This document shows positions 9,171 through 19,751 of a DNA stretch of 64,000 bases, piece by piece. The stretch is from Paraburkholderia sp. (lineage in GTDB: Bacteria > Pseudomonadota > Gammaproteobacteria > Burkholderiales > Burkholderiaceae). Made by a program: the position numbers and the translations under genes. The stretch covers positions 1 through 64,000 of the forward strand of contig NZ_JAMXLH010000063.1 of the NCBI RefSeq assembly GCF_024281035.1. The letters are read 5' to 3'. The notes beneath the pieces were generated by a model that did not search any database, was not told the DNA's origin, and worked only from the letters and a program-made list of their open reading frames with translations. Numbering within the stretch: the first letter of the stretch is position 1; every line of letters begins with the position of its first letter.

Positions 9171-10064
9171 ATGACGACGACCCGCACCATCGAACGCATC
9201 TTTCCCGCCGTTCGCACGACCGAGGGCGCGGGCTTTATCGTTCATCGACCGTTCCCGACGCGAACGCTGATGGACTTCGATCCGTTCCTGCTGCTCGACG
9301 AAATGGGCCCGATCGACTACGCACCCGGTGCTGCGAAGGGCGCCCCCGATCATCCCCACCGCGGCTTCGAGACGGTCACGTACATGCTCGAAGGGCGCTT
9401 CGCTCACAAGGACTCGGCGGGGCATTCGGGCTCGCTCGGCCCTGGCGACGTGCAGTGGATGACGGCCGGCGCCGGCGTGATCCACAGCGAGATGCCCGAC
9501 CCCGAATTTGCGCGAACCGGCGGCCGCATTCATGGCCTGCAGTTGTGGGTCAACCTGCCTGCACGCGACAAGATGATCGCGCCGCGCTACCAGGAACTGC
9601 CCACCGCAAGCATTCCGGTCGGCCGCTCGGCCGACGGCAAGGTCTCGGTGAAGGTGATCGCGGGCGAGGCGCTTGGCGTCAAGGCGGCCATCGAAACACG
9701 CACGCCCATCCTCTATCAGCATTTCACGATCGCGCCGGGCGGCCGCGTCGAGCAGCCGGTGCCGGCCGCGTGGCGCGTGTTCGCCTATGGCCTCTCGGGC
9801 GCGGGATATTACGGGCGCGACGGCGAGCGCGGCGGTGAGCGTGTCGAAGCCCAGCAGATGGTCGCGTTCGCGAATAACGGCGATTCGGTCGTGCTCGCCG
9901 CGCCGGACGATGCGGCCGAACCACTGGAGGTGCTGCTGATCGGCGGCGTGCCGCTTCACGAACCGGTCGTGCGCTACGGCCCGTTCGTGATGAACACGGA
10001 ACAGGAAATCCGCGAGGCCGTGGCCGACTACCAGTCCGGCCGCATGGGCCGCATCGCGCACTGA
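9171..10064 (+). CDS. Pirin family protein
   Basis: 297-residue bicupin of the pirin family. The metal-binding residues of the N-terminal cupin can be read as His-x-His in DHPHRGFETVTYMLEG (about residues 61-76) and the His/Glu pair in GVIHSEMPDP (about 105-114). Some pirins oxidise quercetin and others are redox or transcription cofactors, so the activity here is not settled. The start has a good ribosome-binding site (GGAGAGG). It is divergent from a LysR regulator, suggesting induction by a small aromatic or oxidative signal. Confidence 0.9.
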   Translation: MTTTRTIERIFPAVRTTEGAGFIVHRPFPTRTLMDFDPFLLLDEMGPIDYAPGAAKGAPDHPHRGFETVTYMLEGRFAHKDSAGHSGSLGPGDVQWMTAGAGVIHSEMPDPEFARTGGRIHGLQLWVNLPARDKMIAPRYQELPTASIPVGRSADGKVSVKVIAGEALGVKAAIETRTPILYQHFTIAPGGRVEQPVPAAWRVFAYGLSGAGYYGRDGERGGERVEAQQMVAFANNGDSVVLAAPDDAAEPLEVLLIGGVPLHEPVVRYGPFVMNTEQEIREAVADYQSGRMGRIAH

Positions 10065-10197
10065 CGCATGGCGTGCTGAGCGCGGCCAGCGAGAACTTTC
10101 CGCCGTTACTTTCGCTTTCCGTCACAATAGCGGTTCGAGGGACGCGCGCAGCGCGTCCTTTCCCCTATCCGTTGCCCGTACCACCCGTGAGGAGTGC

Positions 10198-10596
10198 ATG
10201 GCCGAACCCGCTGTCAACGCCCACATCGGCTCGACCGACTATCAGGTTCAATTCAACGACGGCACCCATACGTGGATCGCCGACGAACCCGCCGCGCTCG
10301 GCGGCGGCGACCGCGGCCCCTCGCCGTTCTCGCTGCTGCTGTCCAGCCTCGGCGCCTGCACGTCGATCACGCTCAAGATGTACGCGAAGCGCAAGGAATG
10401 GCCGCTCGAAGGCGTGCACGTCAACCTCACGATGGTGAACAGCGCTCTCGGCGCGACCATCGACCGCCAGATCAAGCTCGAAGGTACGCTCACGAGCGAG
10501 CAGCGCGAACGCCTCCTGCAGATCGCCAACGCCTGTCCGGTCCACAAGATCCTCACGCAGTCGGTGACGATCCGCTCGGGTCTGGTGGCCGTCTAG
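10198..10596 (+). CDS. OsmC/OhrA-family protein
   Basis: 132-residue OsmC-fold protein. The two family cysteines are present, Cys54 in LGACTSITLKMYA and Cys113 in NACPVHKIL, and together they form the thiol peroxidase site. The family reduces organic or fatty-acid hydroperoxides. The sequence resembles the YhfA-like OsmC subgroup rather than Ohr. The start follows GTGAGGAG. It lies 133 bp after the pirin on the same strand and 37 bp before the DUF1857 gene, so the last two probably share a transcript. Confidence 0.9.
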   Translation: MAEPAVNAHIGSTDYQVQFNDGTHTWIADEPAALGGGDRGPSPFSLLLSSLGACTSITLKMYAKRKEWPLEGVHVNLTMVNSALGATIDRQIKLEGTLTSEQRERLLQIANACPVHKILTQSVTIRSGLVAV

Positions 10597-10633
10597 GCGG
10601 CGCACACGGAAATCGTCACAGGAAGCCGCCGAC

Positions 10634-11119
10634 TTGAATTTCGAACACCTCATCCAGATCAACGACCCGCTGAACCCGCTGGTCCCGCAAATGACTCGCG
10701 ATCAGTTGTGGGAGGGCCTCGTCCTGCGGGCCGAGCAGCCGCAGCTGTTCGTGCTCGGTCTCGATAGCTGCACGATCCTCTCGCGCACCGAAAGCACGCT
10801 GGAGCGCGAGCTGCACTACGGCCACGCGACAGTGCGCGACCGCGTCACGCTCACGCCCGGCCAAAGCGTGCGCTACGACATTCTCGCGACCGCGACGTAT
10901 GTCGGCGGTTCGCTCACGATGACGATCGAAGCGCCCGACGAAGACCAGCTCTTCCTGCGCTTCGCGTACCGCACGACCCTGCCCACCGCCGATACCGAAG
11001 ACGACCGGCAGACCTCGGAAATCGTGAAGTCCGCGTACCGGGAATCGGATATCGATACCGTTCGACTGATTCGCCAGTTCGTGCTCGGGCCGGGCGAACC
11101 GGATGCGCTGCAGCACTGA
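10634..11119 (+). CDS. DUF1857 (AtaL-like, SRPBCC fold) protein
   Basis: 161-residue protein of the DUF1857/AtaL-like family in the START/SRPBCC superfamily. Diagnostic blocks are INDPLNPLVPQMTRDQLWEGL at the N-terminus and ELHYGHATVRDRVTL in the middle, with a helix-grip length of about 150 residues. No catalytic residues are known, and small hydrophobic ligand binding is the usual suggestion. Translation appears to start at TTG 10634 after AGGAAG. It is 37 bp downstream of the OsmC gene. Confidence 0.8.
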   Translation: MNFEHLIQINDPLNPLVPQMTRDQLWEGLVLRAEQPQLFVLGLDSCTILSRTESTLERELHYGHATVRDRVTLTPGQSVRYDILATATYVGGSLTMTIEAPDEDQLFLRFAYRTTLPTADTEDDRQTSEIVKSAYRESDIDTVRLIRQFVLGPGEPDALQH

Positions 11120-11175
11120 ACGACGTCACGCGTAAGCAATGCAGCGGGTGAAGTGCGGCGCGGGCACGCCATGGC

Positions 11176-11200
11176 ATGCCATGCCATGCCATGCCATGCC
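11176..11200. repeat. 5-bp tandem repeat (ATGCC)x5
   Basis: Five perfect copies of ATGCC, 56 bp after the DUF1857 stop, preceded by a degenerate copy. Confidence 0.9.
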
Positions 11201-11268
11201 AGCTTCACCTGCTTACGCTGTCCGCCACTATCGCCGCGCAAATCTAATACTTATCCTCGACTTGCAAA

Positions 11269-11283
11269 TGCGAACGATTATCA
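11269..11283 (+). promoter_or_regulatory. Fur box upstream of hemP
   Basis: TGCGAACGATTATCA matches TGATAAT-N-ATTATCA with a perfect right half and 4 of 7 in the left half. It ends 40 bp before the hemP start. The left half TGCGAAC recurs in the site before ftrA. Confidence 0.75.
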
Positions 11284-11323
11284 TTTATGATTGATCCATC
11301 GAATCGAGGAAGGCGTCACGTTC

Positions 11324-11572
11324 ATGACCGGCTTCAATCACTCAGCCACGCTCACCTTGCGCCGCACGAGCGGCGCAAGCAGTAGCTCAAGCGGCTCTAT
11401 CAGCCCACGCGTCACGGCGCCGAGCGCCGCTCAATCGCAACCGGCCGCATCGGCGCAACCGCTCGACAGCACGGCGCTGCTGCAAGGGCACAGCCATGTG
11501 AGCATCGTGCATAACGGCGAGGCGTATCAATTGCGAGCCACGCGGCTCGGCAAGCTGATTCTCACCAAGTAG
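11324..11572 (+). CDS. hemP: Hemin uptake protein HemP
   Basis: 82-residue protein whose last 35 residues form the HemP domain (DSTALLQGHSHVSIVHNGEA, then YQLRATRLGKLILTK). The N-terminal half is low-complexity Ser/Ala/Pro. HemP/HmuP of Burkholderia and Bradyrhizobium is a small activator needed for transcription of the haem receptor genes, so this is likely a regulator rather than a transporter part. No hmu transport genes follow. The gene instead converges on the GlcG/HbpS gene at the end of the ftr operon. The ATG at 11324 is used; an upstream in-frame TTG at 11291 would overlap the promoter region. Confidence 0.9.
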   Translation: MTGFNHSATLTLRRTSGASSSSSGSISPRVTAPSAAQSQPAASAQPLDSTALLQGHSHVSIVHNGEAYQLRATRLGKLILTK

Positions 11573-11814
11573 GACGTACCGGGTTTTGTGGGGATCGCCT
11601 CCAATCGCGAGGCGTTAGGCAATAGCCAGTCGAGACGGCTTGCACGCGAATCCTGACCCCTTCGTGCAAACATGCTTCATGCGGGCCGTCGCAGCCAGCC
11701 ACGCCATTTTTTCTCACCGTAGCAAGGACAGAGACAAGACCGGCGCACGCGCGCCCCGCCGCGAACGCGCGCACCGCGCTGCCGACCGCGCTGTCGACCG
11801 CCCTGTCTACCGTC

Positions 11815-12222
11815 TTAAGCGATGCCGAGCGCCGCGATACCCGCGCGCGCCACGGCCGCATCCTGATCCGATTTCACGCCTGAAACGCCGATTGCGCCAA
11901 TCACGTCGCCATCGACGACGATCGGCACGCCGCCCTCCAGCATGGCTGTGAGCGGCGCGCTCAAGAACGCCGTGCGGCCCTGGCGGATGACGTCCTCATA
12001 GAGCTTGCTCTCGCGACGGCCAAGCGCCGCCGTGCGGGCTTTCGATGTCGCCATTTCAGCCGTGGCGGGCGCCGCGCCGTCGAGCCGGCGCAGCCACAGC
12101 AAATGCGCGCCCTCGTCCACGACTGCAATCGTCACGTTCCATTGATTCGTGCGCGCATGCGCGATGGCCGCGTCGGCCATCTTCACGATGTCTTCGTCGG
12201 TCAATACCGCCCTGGTTCGCAT
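11815..12222 (-). CDS. GlcG/HbpS-family haem-binding protein
   Basis: 135-residue protein of the GlcG/HbpS (DUF336) family. The family signature is visible as ALGRRESKLYEDVIRQG in the middle and the glycine-rich end GGVPIVVDGDVIGAIGVSG. Members bind haem or iron, cobalamin or small metabolites. There is no signal peptide, so the protein is cytosolic. The gene begins 30 bp after the ftrD stop on the same strand and may be a fifth gene of the ftr operon. The haem link is family knowledge supported by the iron context. Confidence 0.8.
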   Translation of the reverse strand: MRTRAVLTDEDIVKMADAAIAHARTNQWNVTIAVVDEGAHLLWLRRLDGAAPATAEMATSKARTAALGRRESKLYEDVIRQGRTAFLSAPLTAMLEGGVPIVVDGDVIGAIGVSGVKSDQDAAVARAGIAALGIA

Positions 12223-12252
12223 GGTTTGCTCTCCGATCGGTTGAACTGCCGA

Positions 12253-13671
12253 TCAGTGCGCCCAGCCCCAGAACATGAGCCACCACGCACTGTCGACGAC
12301 GGCAAGCGCAGCCACGAAGCCGATCAACGCCAGACTGCGCTGTCCGAGCCGCTGACTGTATCGGCCGCCGACGCGCCACGCAAGCCAGGCACTCCACAGA
12401 TTGGCAATGCCGAGAATGGCAATTCGCACGCCCGATGCCCAGTCGAGCGCGAGGTGCTCCGCACGCAGCAGCGCGAGCGTCGTGGCCGACAGGCCGAGGA
12501 ACACGCCCGCGCCCGCGAGCGGAATCAGGGCCTGCGCGAAGTGATGCAGACGGCGCATCTCGAAGCGCCCGAACACTCTGCTCACACCCGCCAGAATGGC
12601 GAGCAGCGCAGTGCCGTATACGAGCGCCGTGGCGAGGATATAGCCGACGATCATCGCGCCGTCGAGCCACGAAAACACATCGTTCTGCTCGGGATAATGC
12701 GTGAGCAGGAACCACGGCGCATTCGTGGCGAGCGGCCAGGTGATGTCGCGGTCGATGAGCCAGCCGGCAATCGACTGCTTGACGGCGACAAACCACGGCG
12801 AACCGGTCCAGTGGAACGCGCCGATGGCGATGCCGAGGAGACCGTACAGAATCAGTACCGTGTCCCAGCCTTTCGCGTGGCGGTCGCCGAGTTCGACCAC
12901 CTCGTGCGTGGGCGAGCGCCATGTCAGTTCGATGGCGTCGCGGTGACCCGCGCAGCGGCCGCACATGTGGCACGCGGCGGCGCCCTTCATGTTGCGCAGC
13001 GGCAGAAGCGGCGCGCAGTTGACCGGAATCACGCGATGCCCGCCCTGCTCGCCGGACTTGTACGAGCGGCGCCACGCATCCTCGTCGACCTTGTAATAAA
13101 ACGGCGCGAGACGCGCGAGCAGCGAGAACACGCCGTTGACCGGACACAGGTGGCGGCACCAGACACGCTTTTCGCGGCCATACAGAAAACCGATCACCAT
13201 CGCGCCGAGCGTCGAGCCGCCCAGCACGAGCAGCACCGCCTTCGGATACTGGTAGACGCTCACGAGCTGGCCGTAGATGGTCGTGAGCCCGAACGCGACG
13301 AACGGCCAGCCGCCCCAGCGCATCCAGTGCGCAATGGCGCCGCCGCGGCCATGCTTGCTCGCAAACTCGGAGAGCGCGCCCTCCGGGCACAGCACGCCGC
13401 ACCAGACACGGCCGAGCAGCACCATCGAAAGCAGCACGAACGGCCACCAGATGCCCCAGAAGACGAACTGCGCGGCGAGCGTGAGATTGTTCCAGAGATG
13501 CGCGGTGTTGCCGGGCAACGGCATGAGCGCGGGCACGAGAATGAGGAAGGCGTAAACGCTGACGACGATCCACTGCACGTTGCGGATCACCGCACCGTGC
13601 CGCCGCATCCAGAGCCCGACCTGTGCGAGCTTGCCGCGCCGGGCGACCGGCTGCGAGGACACACAACTCAT
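12253..13671 (-). CDS. ftrD: Polyferredoxin membrane protein FtrD
   Basis: 472-residue inner-membrane protein with about ten hydrophobic segments and three NapH-like cysteine clusters: WCGVLCPEGA, WCRHLCPVNG and CHMCGRCAGH, which should carry iron-sulfur clusters on the cytosolic side. In the FtrABCD system described in Bordetella and Burkholderia, FtrD is thought to move electrons across the membrane in support of iron oxidation or reduction at FtrABC. The ATG at 13671 overlaps the ftrC stop by 4 bp (ATGA), so the two are translationally coupled. Long opposite-strand frames across this gene are GC-driven shadows. Confidence 0.9.
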   Translation of the reverse strand: MSCVSSQPVARRGKLAQVGLWMRRHGAVIRNVQWIVVSVYAFLILVPALMPLPGNTAHLWNNLTLAAQFVFWGIWWPFVLLSMVLLGRVWCGVLCPEGALSEFASKHGRGGAIAHWMRWGGWPFVAFGLTTIYGQLVSVYQYPKAVLLVLGGSTLGAMVIGFLYGREKRVWCRHLCPVNGVFSLLARLAPFYYKVDEDAWRRSYKSGEQGGHRVIPVNCAPLLPLRNMKGAAACHMCGRCAGHRDAIELTWRSPTHEVVELGDRHAKGWDTVLILYGLLGIAIGAFHWTGSPWFVAVKQSIAGWLIDRDITWPLATNAPWFLLTHYPEQNDVFSWLDGAMIVGYILATALVYGTALLAILAGVSRVFGRFEMRRLHHFAQALIPLAGAGVFLGLSATTLALLRAEHLALDWASGVRIAILGIANLWSAWLAWRVGGRYSQRLGQRSLALIGFVAALAVVDSAWWLMFWGWAH

Positions 13672-14513
13672 GCTGCTTTCCTCGCACCGATAGCGGCCGC
13701 GCGGCCATTTGCGCGACGCACGAGGAGCCACACCACGGCCCAGTACGCAGCGTAGGCAATCAGGTTCATGAGCGCGGGATGTGCGCGATAACCCGTGAGC
13801 GTGGCGACGAGCGAGCCGAAGGTGCTCGAATCGTCGAGGATCATCGACGTGTTCCAGAGCCGGTCGACGATCGCAGGCAGGATCTCCTTGTCGATCAGCT
13901 TGTCGATGCCGGTCTGGAACAGGCCCGCGCCGAGGAACAACAGCATGATCTCGGTGATGCGGAAGAAGTGGCGCCACGAGAACACCTTGCCGCCCAGTTG
14001 CAGCACGTAGAACGTGAGCAAGGCGAGGCCGAAGCCGATCGCGACCGCAAGGTACTGGCCCGCATCGACGTGACCCGACTGGCCAAAGCCGAGCCCGTAC
14101 AGGAAGATCACCGTCTCGCTGCCCTCGCGTGCGATTGCGAGCGCAACGAGCACGGTCACGCCCCACCAGTTCGCATCGCGCGCGCTCGCTTCGAGCGACT
14201 GTTCCATTTCGCGCTTGAGCGTGCGCCCGTGCCGCTTCATCCACAGCACCATCTGCACGATCAGCACGCAGGCAATGAGCACCATCGCCGTCTGGAAGTA
14301 ATCCTGCCCATCGCCCGAGAGCACCTCGGTGAACCCGACCAGCGCCGCGCCGAGCGCAATCGCCGCGAGTATCCCGAGCCCCACGCCGCCCCATAGATAC
14401 GGCAGGCCGCGCCGCGCGTCGGCATCGCCGTTTTTCAGCCACGCGTGAAGAATGCCGACGACGAGCAGCGCCTCGACGCTCTCCCGCCACACGATGAACA
14501 TCACCTGACCCAT
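13668..14513 (-). CDS. ftrC: FTR1-family iron permease FtrC
   Basis: 281-residue membrane permease of the OFeT/FTR1 family, about seven transmembrane segments. The two REGLE-type iron motifs are Arg10-Glu-Ser-Val-Glu14 and Arg129-Glu-Gly-Ser-Glu133, both in hydrophobic helices as expected. It moves iron across the inner membrane after oxidation by the periplasmic partners. It starts 77 bp after ftrB and overlaps ftrD by 4 bp. Confidence 0.93.
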   Translation of the reverse strand: MGQVMFIVWRESVEALLVVGILHAWLKNGDADARRGLPYLWGGVGLGILAAIALGAALVGFTEVLSGDGQDYFQTAMVLIACVLIVQMVLWMKRHGRTLKREMEQSLEASARDANWWGVTVLVALAIAREGSETVIFLYGLGFGQSGHVDAGQYLAVAIGFGLALLTFYVLQLGGKVFSWRHFFRITEIMLLFLGAGLFQTGIDKLIDKEILPAIVDRLWNTSMILDDSSTFGSLVATLTGYRAHPALMNLIAYAAYWAVVWLLVRRANGRAAAIGARKAA

Positions 14514-14590
14514 TCAAGTCCTCCTGCCGCCGGTGCACACGCGGGCGGCGTCACATCGCTACGCCTGTTTCGCCACGTTACTTCGCCGCT

Positions 14591-14935
14591 TTACTTCGCG
14601 ACGATCAGGCCTTGCGCCTGATGATGAAAATCGTCGAAGAATTTGTACTCGCCCGGATCGAGCGGCGCGATCACGACGAACGAATCCGCGCCCGGCGCCA
14701 GCACCGTTTCCTTGCGCAACTGGACGCTCTCGAACTCGGCCGCGCTCTTACCCGTGTTGTGCACTTCGATCTTGATGCGCTTGCCCGCGGGCACTTCGAT
14801 GCGCGCGGGGTTCAACTTGCCGTCGGTCATTTCCAGCCTGAACGTCGGCAGATCCGCGGCATGCACGACGCCGGCGAGCGGCGCGAGAAGCGCCGCGCCG
14901 AACGCGAGCGCCGCCAACTTTCTGATTCCAGTCAT
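14591..14935 (-). CDS. ftrB: Periplasmic cupredoxin FtrB
   Basis: 114-residue secreted protein with a signal peptide (residues 1 to about 27, cleavage near VHAAD) and a cupredoxin-like domain. It carries the EVPAGKRIKIEVHNTGKSAAEF block and a C-terminal FFDDFHHQAQG with a His pair. The family (EfeO-type cupredoxin) is proposed to oxidise ferrous iron at the P19-FTR1 entry point. It lies between ftrA and ftrC. Confidence 0.88.
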   Translation of the reverse strand: MTGIRKLAALAFGAALLAPLAGVVHAADLPTFRLEMTDGKLNPARIEVPAGKRIKIEVHNTGKSAAEFESVQLRKETVLAPGADSFVVIAPLDPGEYKFFDDFHHQAQGLIVAK

Positions 14936-15028
14936 TGTTGTTCCCTGCTCTGTTCTGCGTTTTCGGGCAACGCCGCCGCTACAGCAAGCGACGCCGCCCG
15001 CCCTGCTGACTCACCCGCGCGGCTCGGC

Positions 15029-15577
15029 TTAGTAGCCGCCCTTCTTGCCGATGCCGGCGAACGGGAAGTCGTATTCGATTGTGATCGGCTTGAACCACGG
15101 ACCCACGCCGGTTTCCTTGTCGACGTGACGGCCGAACGCCATGTTGCCCATCTGCATCGGCGCCTCGACGGTCATCTTCAGGTGATATTTGCCCGGGCCC
15201 GCGAGTTTGACGTTGTCGCCGTAATGCGGACCGTCGTTCGCGACCATCGGCATCAGGTCGCCCTTTTGCACGTAGTTCGAGCCGGGCTTCGTCAGTTCGT
15301 AGTGGACCTGCAGGTACGGCATCCAGTCGCCCTCGGCAAAACCGCTCGGGTTGTTCTTCACAGCGTGGATGTCGGTTTCGAGGTGGATATCGGAATCCGC
15401 AGCCTTGCGCATCATGCCTTCCGGTTCCATCGTGATCGGCTGCAGATACACCGCGCCGATTTCCATGCCGCCCAGAATGTGCTGCTTGCCGATCGGGTAT
15501 TCGGCCGCATTGGCGCCGCAGGCAGCCGCTGCCGCGGCGATCAGCGCGGTGGCGCGCAAGAATGAGTGGATCCGCAT
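15029..15577 (-). CDS. ftrA: Periplasmic P19 iron-binding protein FtrA
   Basis: 182-residue exported protein of the P19/Tp34 family. A signal peptide (1-25, ANAAEYPIG cleavage region) precedes a domain with the Met/His-rich segments characteristic of the copper/iron site (GGMEIGAVYLQPITMEPEG near the N-terminus, DGPHYGDNVKL and GNMAFGRHVDKETGVGPWF later). It captures ferrous iron in the periplasm. The ATG at 15577 follows AGGAG; a longer frame from 15655 is rejected because it runs across the Fur site. First gene of the ftrABCD operon. Confidence 0.92.
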   Translation of the reverse strand: MRIHSFLRATALIAAAAAACGANAAEYPIGKQHILGGMEIGAVYLQPITMEPEGMMRKAADSDIHLETDIHAVKNNPSGFAEGDWMPYLQVHYELTKPGSNYVQKGDLMPMVANDGPHYGDNVKLAGPGKYHLKMTVEAPMQMGNMAFGRHVDKETGVGPWFKPITIEYDFPFAGIGKKGGY

Positions 15578-15645
15578 CGAAACTCCTGGCATTTTTATGA
15601 GTGAAAGTACAAAAGCAAATGACACAATGTTGCTATGAATGTTAA

Positions 15646-15660
15646 TGCGAACCATTCTCA
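15646..15660 (-). promoter_or_regulatory. Fur box upstream of ftrA
   Basis: Read on the plus strand, TGCGAACCATTCTCA fits TGATAAT-N-ATTATCA with 4 of 7 and 6 of 7 matches in the two halves. It sits 69 bp upstream of the ftrA start, in promoter position for the ftr operon. Confidence 0.65.
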
Positions 15661-15731
15661 GTAAGAATGTCAGTGTAGCACTTACAATGGACTACACCAA
15701 AGGAAAAATCACGGAAGGCCTGACGGCATAA

Positions 15732-15752
15732 GGGTCTTGCGCCGCAAGACCC
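15732..15752. other. Perfect stem-loop between ftrA and uvrB
   Basis: GGGTCTTG and CAAGACCC form an 8-bp stem with a 5-nt loop. A second GC-rich stem (15788-15794 with 15803-15809) followed by TTTT lies just beyond, reading plus-strand. No gene on the plus strand ends here, so the function is unclear. The spacer 15578-15951 otherwise holds only the Fur site and a direct repeat. Confidence 0.4.
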
Positions 15753-15820
15753 GTGCGGAAACTTACAAGACTGAAGGGTCGTGACGGGCGCGCCGCTTCC
15801 GGGGCGCGCTTTTGCCTGGC

Positions 15821-15881
15821 GGGCTGACCGGTGGGCTGAGATACGAGCTTGGATGCAGGCTGACCGGCTGGCTGAGATGCG
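15821..15881. repeat. 25-bp direct repeat, two copies
   Basis: Copies at 15821-15845 and 15857-15881 (GGCTGACCGG...GGCTGAGAT) are 36 bp apart start to start and differ at about three positions. Located just past the uvrB 3' end. Confidence 0.75.
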
Positions 15882-15951
15882 GGCCGACCCGCAGTCGAGC
15901 GAGAAAGCGCCGCGTACATACGCGGCGCCGCTCAGGCACGAAGAGGCGTGC

Positions 15952-18033
<2,082 letters not shown>

Positions 18034-18401
18034 GGGGGCGACATCCTCTGCCTGGGGCAAAGGACTATTCTAGCGTTTTGCCGACGTCCGGGCCGGGGGT
18101 GGAATCGGGCGCGGGAACGGTGGAAGGACGTGCCGCGCGGCGGACGACGAGCGCGCCAGCGCCGTCTGCCCGCGCAACGGAGCACGATTTTGCGCACGAG
18201 CGTGCTCACGAAACGCGCCCCAAAACGTGTCCAAAAGGGACGCAAAGCAACCGCTGCGGGCGAAAAGGCGTCACAGATTCGTTACAATAGCGCCTTGCGT
18301 GGCCAGCCGGCTGCGCCGTCCGCGCCCTCTCACGCGCGGCGGCGAGAGAGCAAGCGCAAGCGGCCACCCACGTGTCCATCCCTGACTATTGCCGAACCAT
18401 C
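18034..18401. other. Divergent spacer uvrB / aminotransferase
   Basis: The right end carries a likely -10 element for the aminotransferase (TACAAT in GATTCGTTACAATAG, about 18282-18287). The rest is GC-rich without open frames of coding character, repeats or a clear operator. Confidence 0.35.
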
Positions 18402-19601
18402 ATGTCCCTCTTTTCCGCTGTCGAACTTGCCCCTCGCGACCCGATCCTCGGTCTGAACGAAGCCTATAACGCCGATGCGCGCACCACCAAGGTGAACCTC
18501 GGCGTGGGCGTCTACACCAACGAGGAAGGCAAGATTCCGCTGCTGCGCGCGGTGCGCGAAGCGGAAAAGGCCCGCGTCGAAGCCGGATTGCCGCGCGGCT
18601 ATCTGCCGATCGAAGGTCTGGCTGCCTACGACGCCGCCGTGCAAAAGCTGCTGCTCGGCAACGATTCGCCGCTGATCGCAGCCGGCCGCGTCGTGACGGC
18701 GCAGGCGCTTGGCGGCACGGGCGCGCTGAAGCTCGGCGCCGACCTCCTCAAGCGCGTGAACCCGAACGTGAAGGTCGCGATCAGCAACCCGAGCTGGGAA
18801 AACCATCGCGCCCTCTTCGAAAGCGCAGGCTTCGAAGTCGTCGCCTACCCGTACTACGACGCGCAGACCAACGGCGTGAACTTCGAAGGCATGCTGGCCG
18901 CGCTGAACAGCTACGCGGCGGGCACGATCATCGTGCTGCACGCATGCTGCCACAACCCGACCGGCGTGGACCTGACCATCGACCAGTGGAAGCAGATCAT
19001 CGAAGTCGTGAAGGCGCGCGAACTCGTGCCGTTCCTCGACATCGCCTATCAGGGCTTCGGTGACGGCATCGCTGAGGATGGCGAGGTCGTGCGCCTGTTC
19101 GCTGCTTCGGAACTGAACGTGTTCGTTTCGTCGTCGTTCTCGAAGTCGTTCTCGCTGTACGGCGAACGCGTCGGCGCGCTGTCGATCATCACGAACAGCA
19201 AGGAAGAATCGACCCGCGTGCTCTCGCAGCTCAAGCGCGTGATCCGCACGAACTACTCGAACCCGCCGACGCACGGTGGTTCGGTGGTCGCCGCAGTGCT
19301 CGGCTCGCCGGAACTGCGCACGATGTGGGAAAACGAACTGGGCGAAATGCGCAACCGTATCCGCGCAATGCGCACGGGCCTCGTCGAGCGCCTGATGACC
19401 GCCGGTGTGGATCGCGACTTCAACTTCATCAACGTGCAGCGCGGCATGTTCTCGTACTCGGGCCTGACGGCGGCGCAAGTCGACCGCCTGCGCGAAGAGT
19501 TCGGCATCTACGCCGTGAGCACGGGCCGCATCTGCGTGGCCGCGCTGAACAACCGCAATCTCGACGTCGTTGCCAGCGCTGTCGCGCAAGTGCTCAAGTA
19601 A
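18402..19601 (+). CDS. tyrB: Aromatic/aspartate aminotransferase (class I)
   Basis: 399-residue PLP enzyme of the aspartate aminotransferase I-alpha subgroup, transferring amino groups between aspartate or aromatic amino acids and 2-oxoglutarate. PLP lysine is Lys248 in SSSFSKSFSLYGER. Asn185 (HACCHNPTGVD) and Asp213 (FLDIAYQGFG) hold the cofactor. The start at 18402 (MSLFSAVELAPRDPI) matches the family N-terminus. Whether it acts mainly as AspC or TyrB cannot be decided from the residues read. A strong terminator follows at 19658. Confidence 0.9.
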   Translation: MSLFSAVELAPRDPILGLNEAYNADARTTKVNLGVGVYTNEEGKIPLLRAVREAEKARVEAGLPRGYLPIEGLAAYDAAVQKLLLGNDSPLIAAGRVVTAQALGGTGALKLGADLLKRVNPNVKVAISNPSWENHRALFESAGFEVVAYPYYDAQTNGVNFEGMLAALNSYAAGTIIVLHACCHNPTGVDLTIDQWKQIIEVVKARELVPFLDIAYQGFGDGIAEDGEVVRLFAASELNVFVSSSFSKSFSLYGERVGALSIITNSKEESTRVLSQLKRVIRTNYSNPPTHGGSVVAAVLGSPELRTMWENELGEMRNRIRAMRTGLVERLMTAGVDRDFNFINVQRGMFSYSGLTAAQVDRLREEFGIYAVSTGRICVAALNNRNLDVVASAVAQVLK

Positions 19602-19657
19602 GCTTGTTTGAACGCGTGCCGTCTTGATAGACGGCACGCGCATTCGAGGCTGAATAA

Positions 19658-19690
19658 AAACGGCGCCCGTCTGAATGACGGGCGCCGTTT
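19658..19690. terminator. Bidirectional intrinsic terminator
   Basis: AAACGGCGCCCGTC (19658-19671) and GACGGGCGCCGTTT (19677-19690) make a perfect 14-bp stem with a 5-nt loop between the converging aminotransferase and patatin genes. A smaller hairpin (GTGCCGTCT...AGACGGCAC) lies directly before it. Confidence 0.85.
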
Positions 19691-19751
19691 GCATTTGAAG
19701 CCCGGTTTTGAGAGGCCGCAACACGCGGCAATGTGGCGTGTCCGAACGTGC

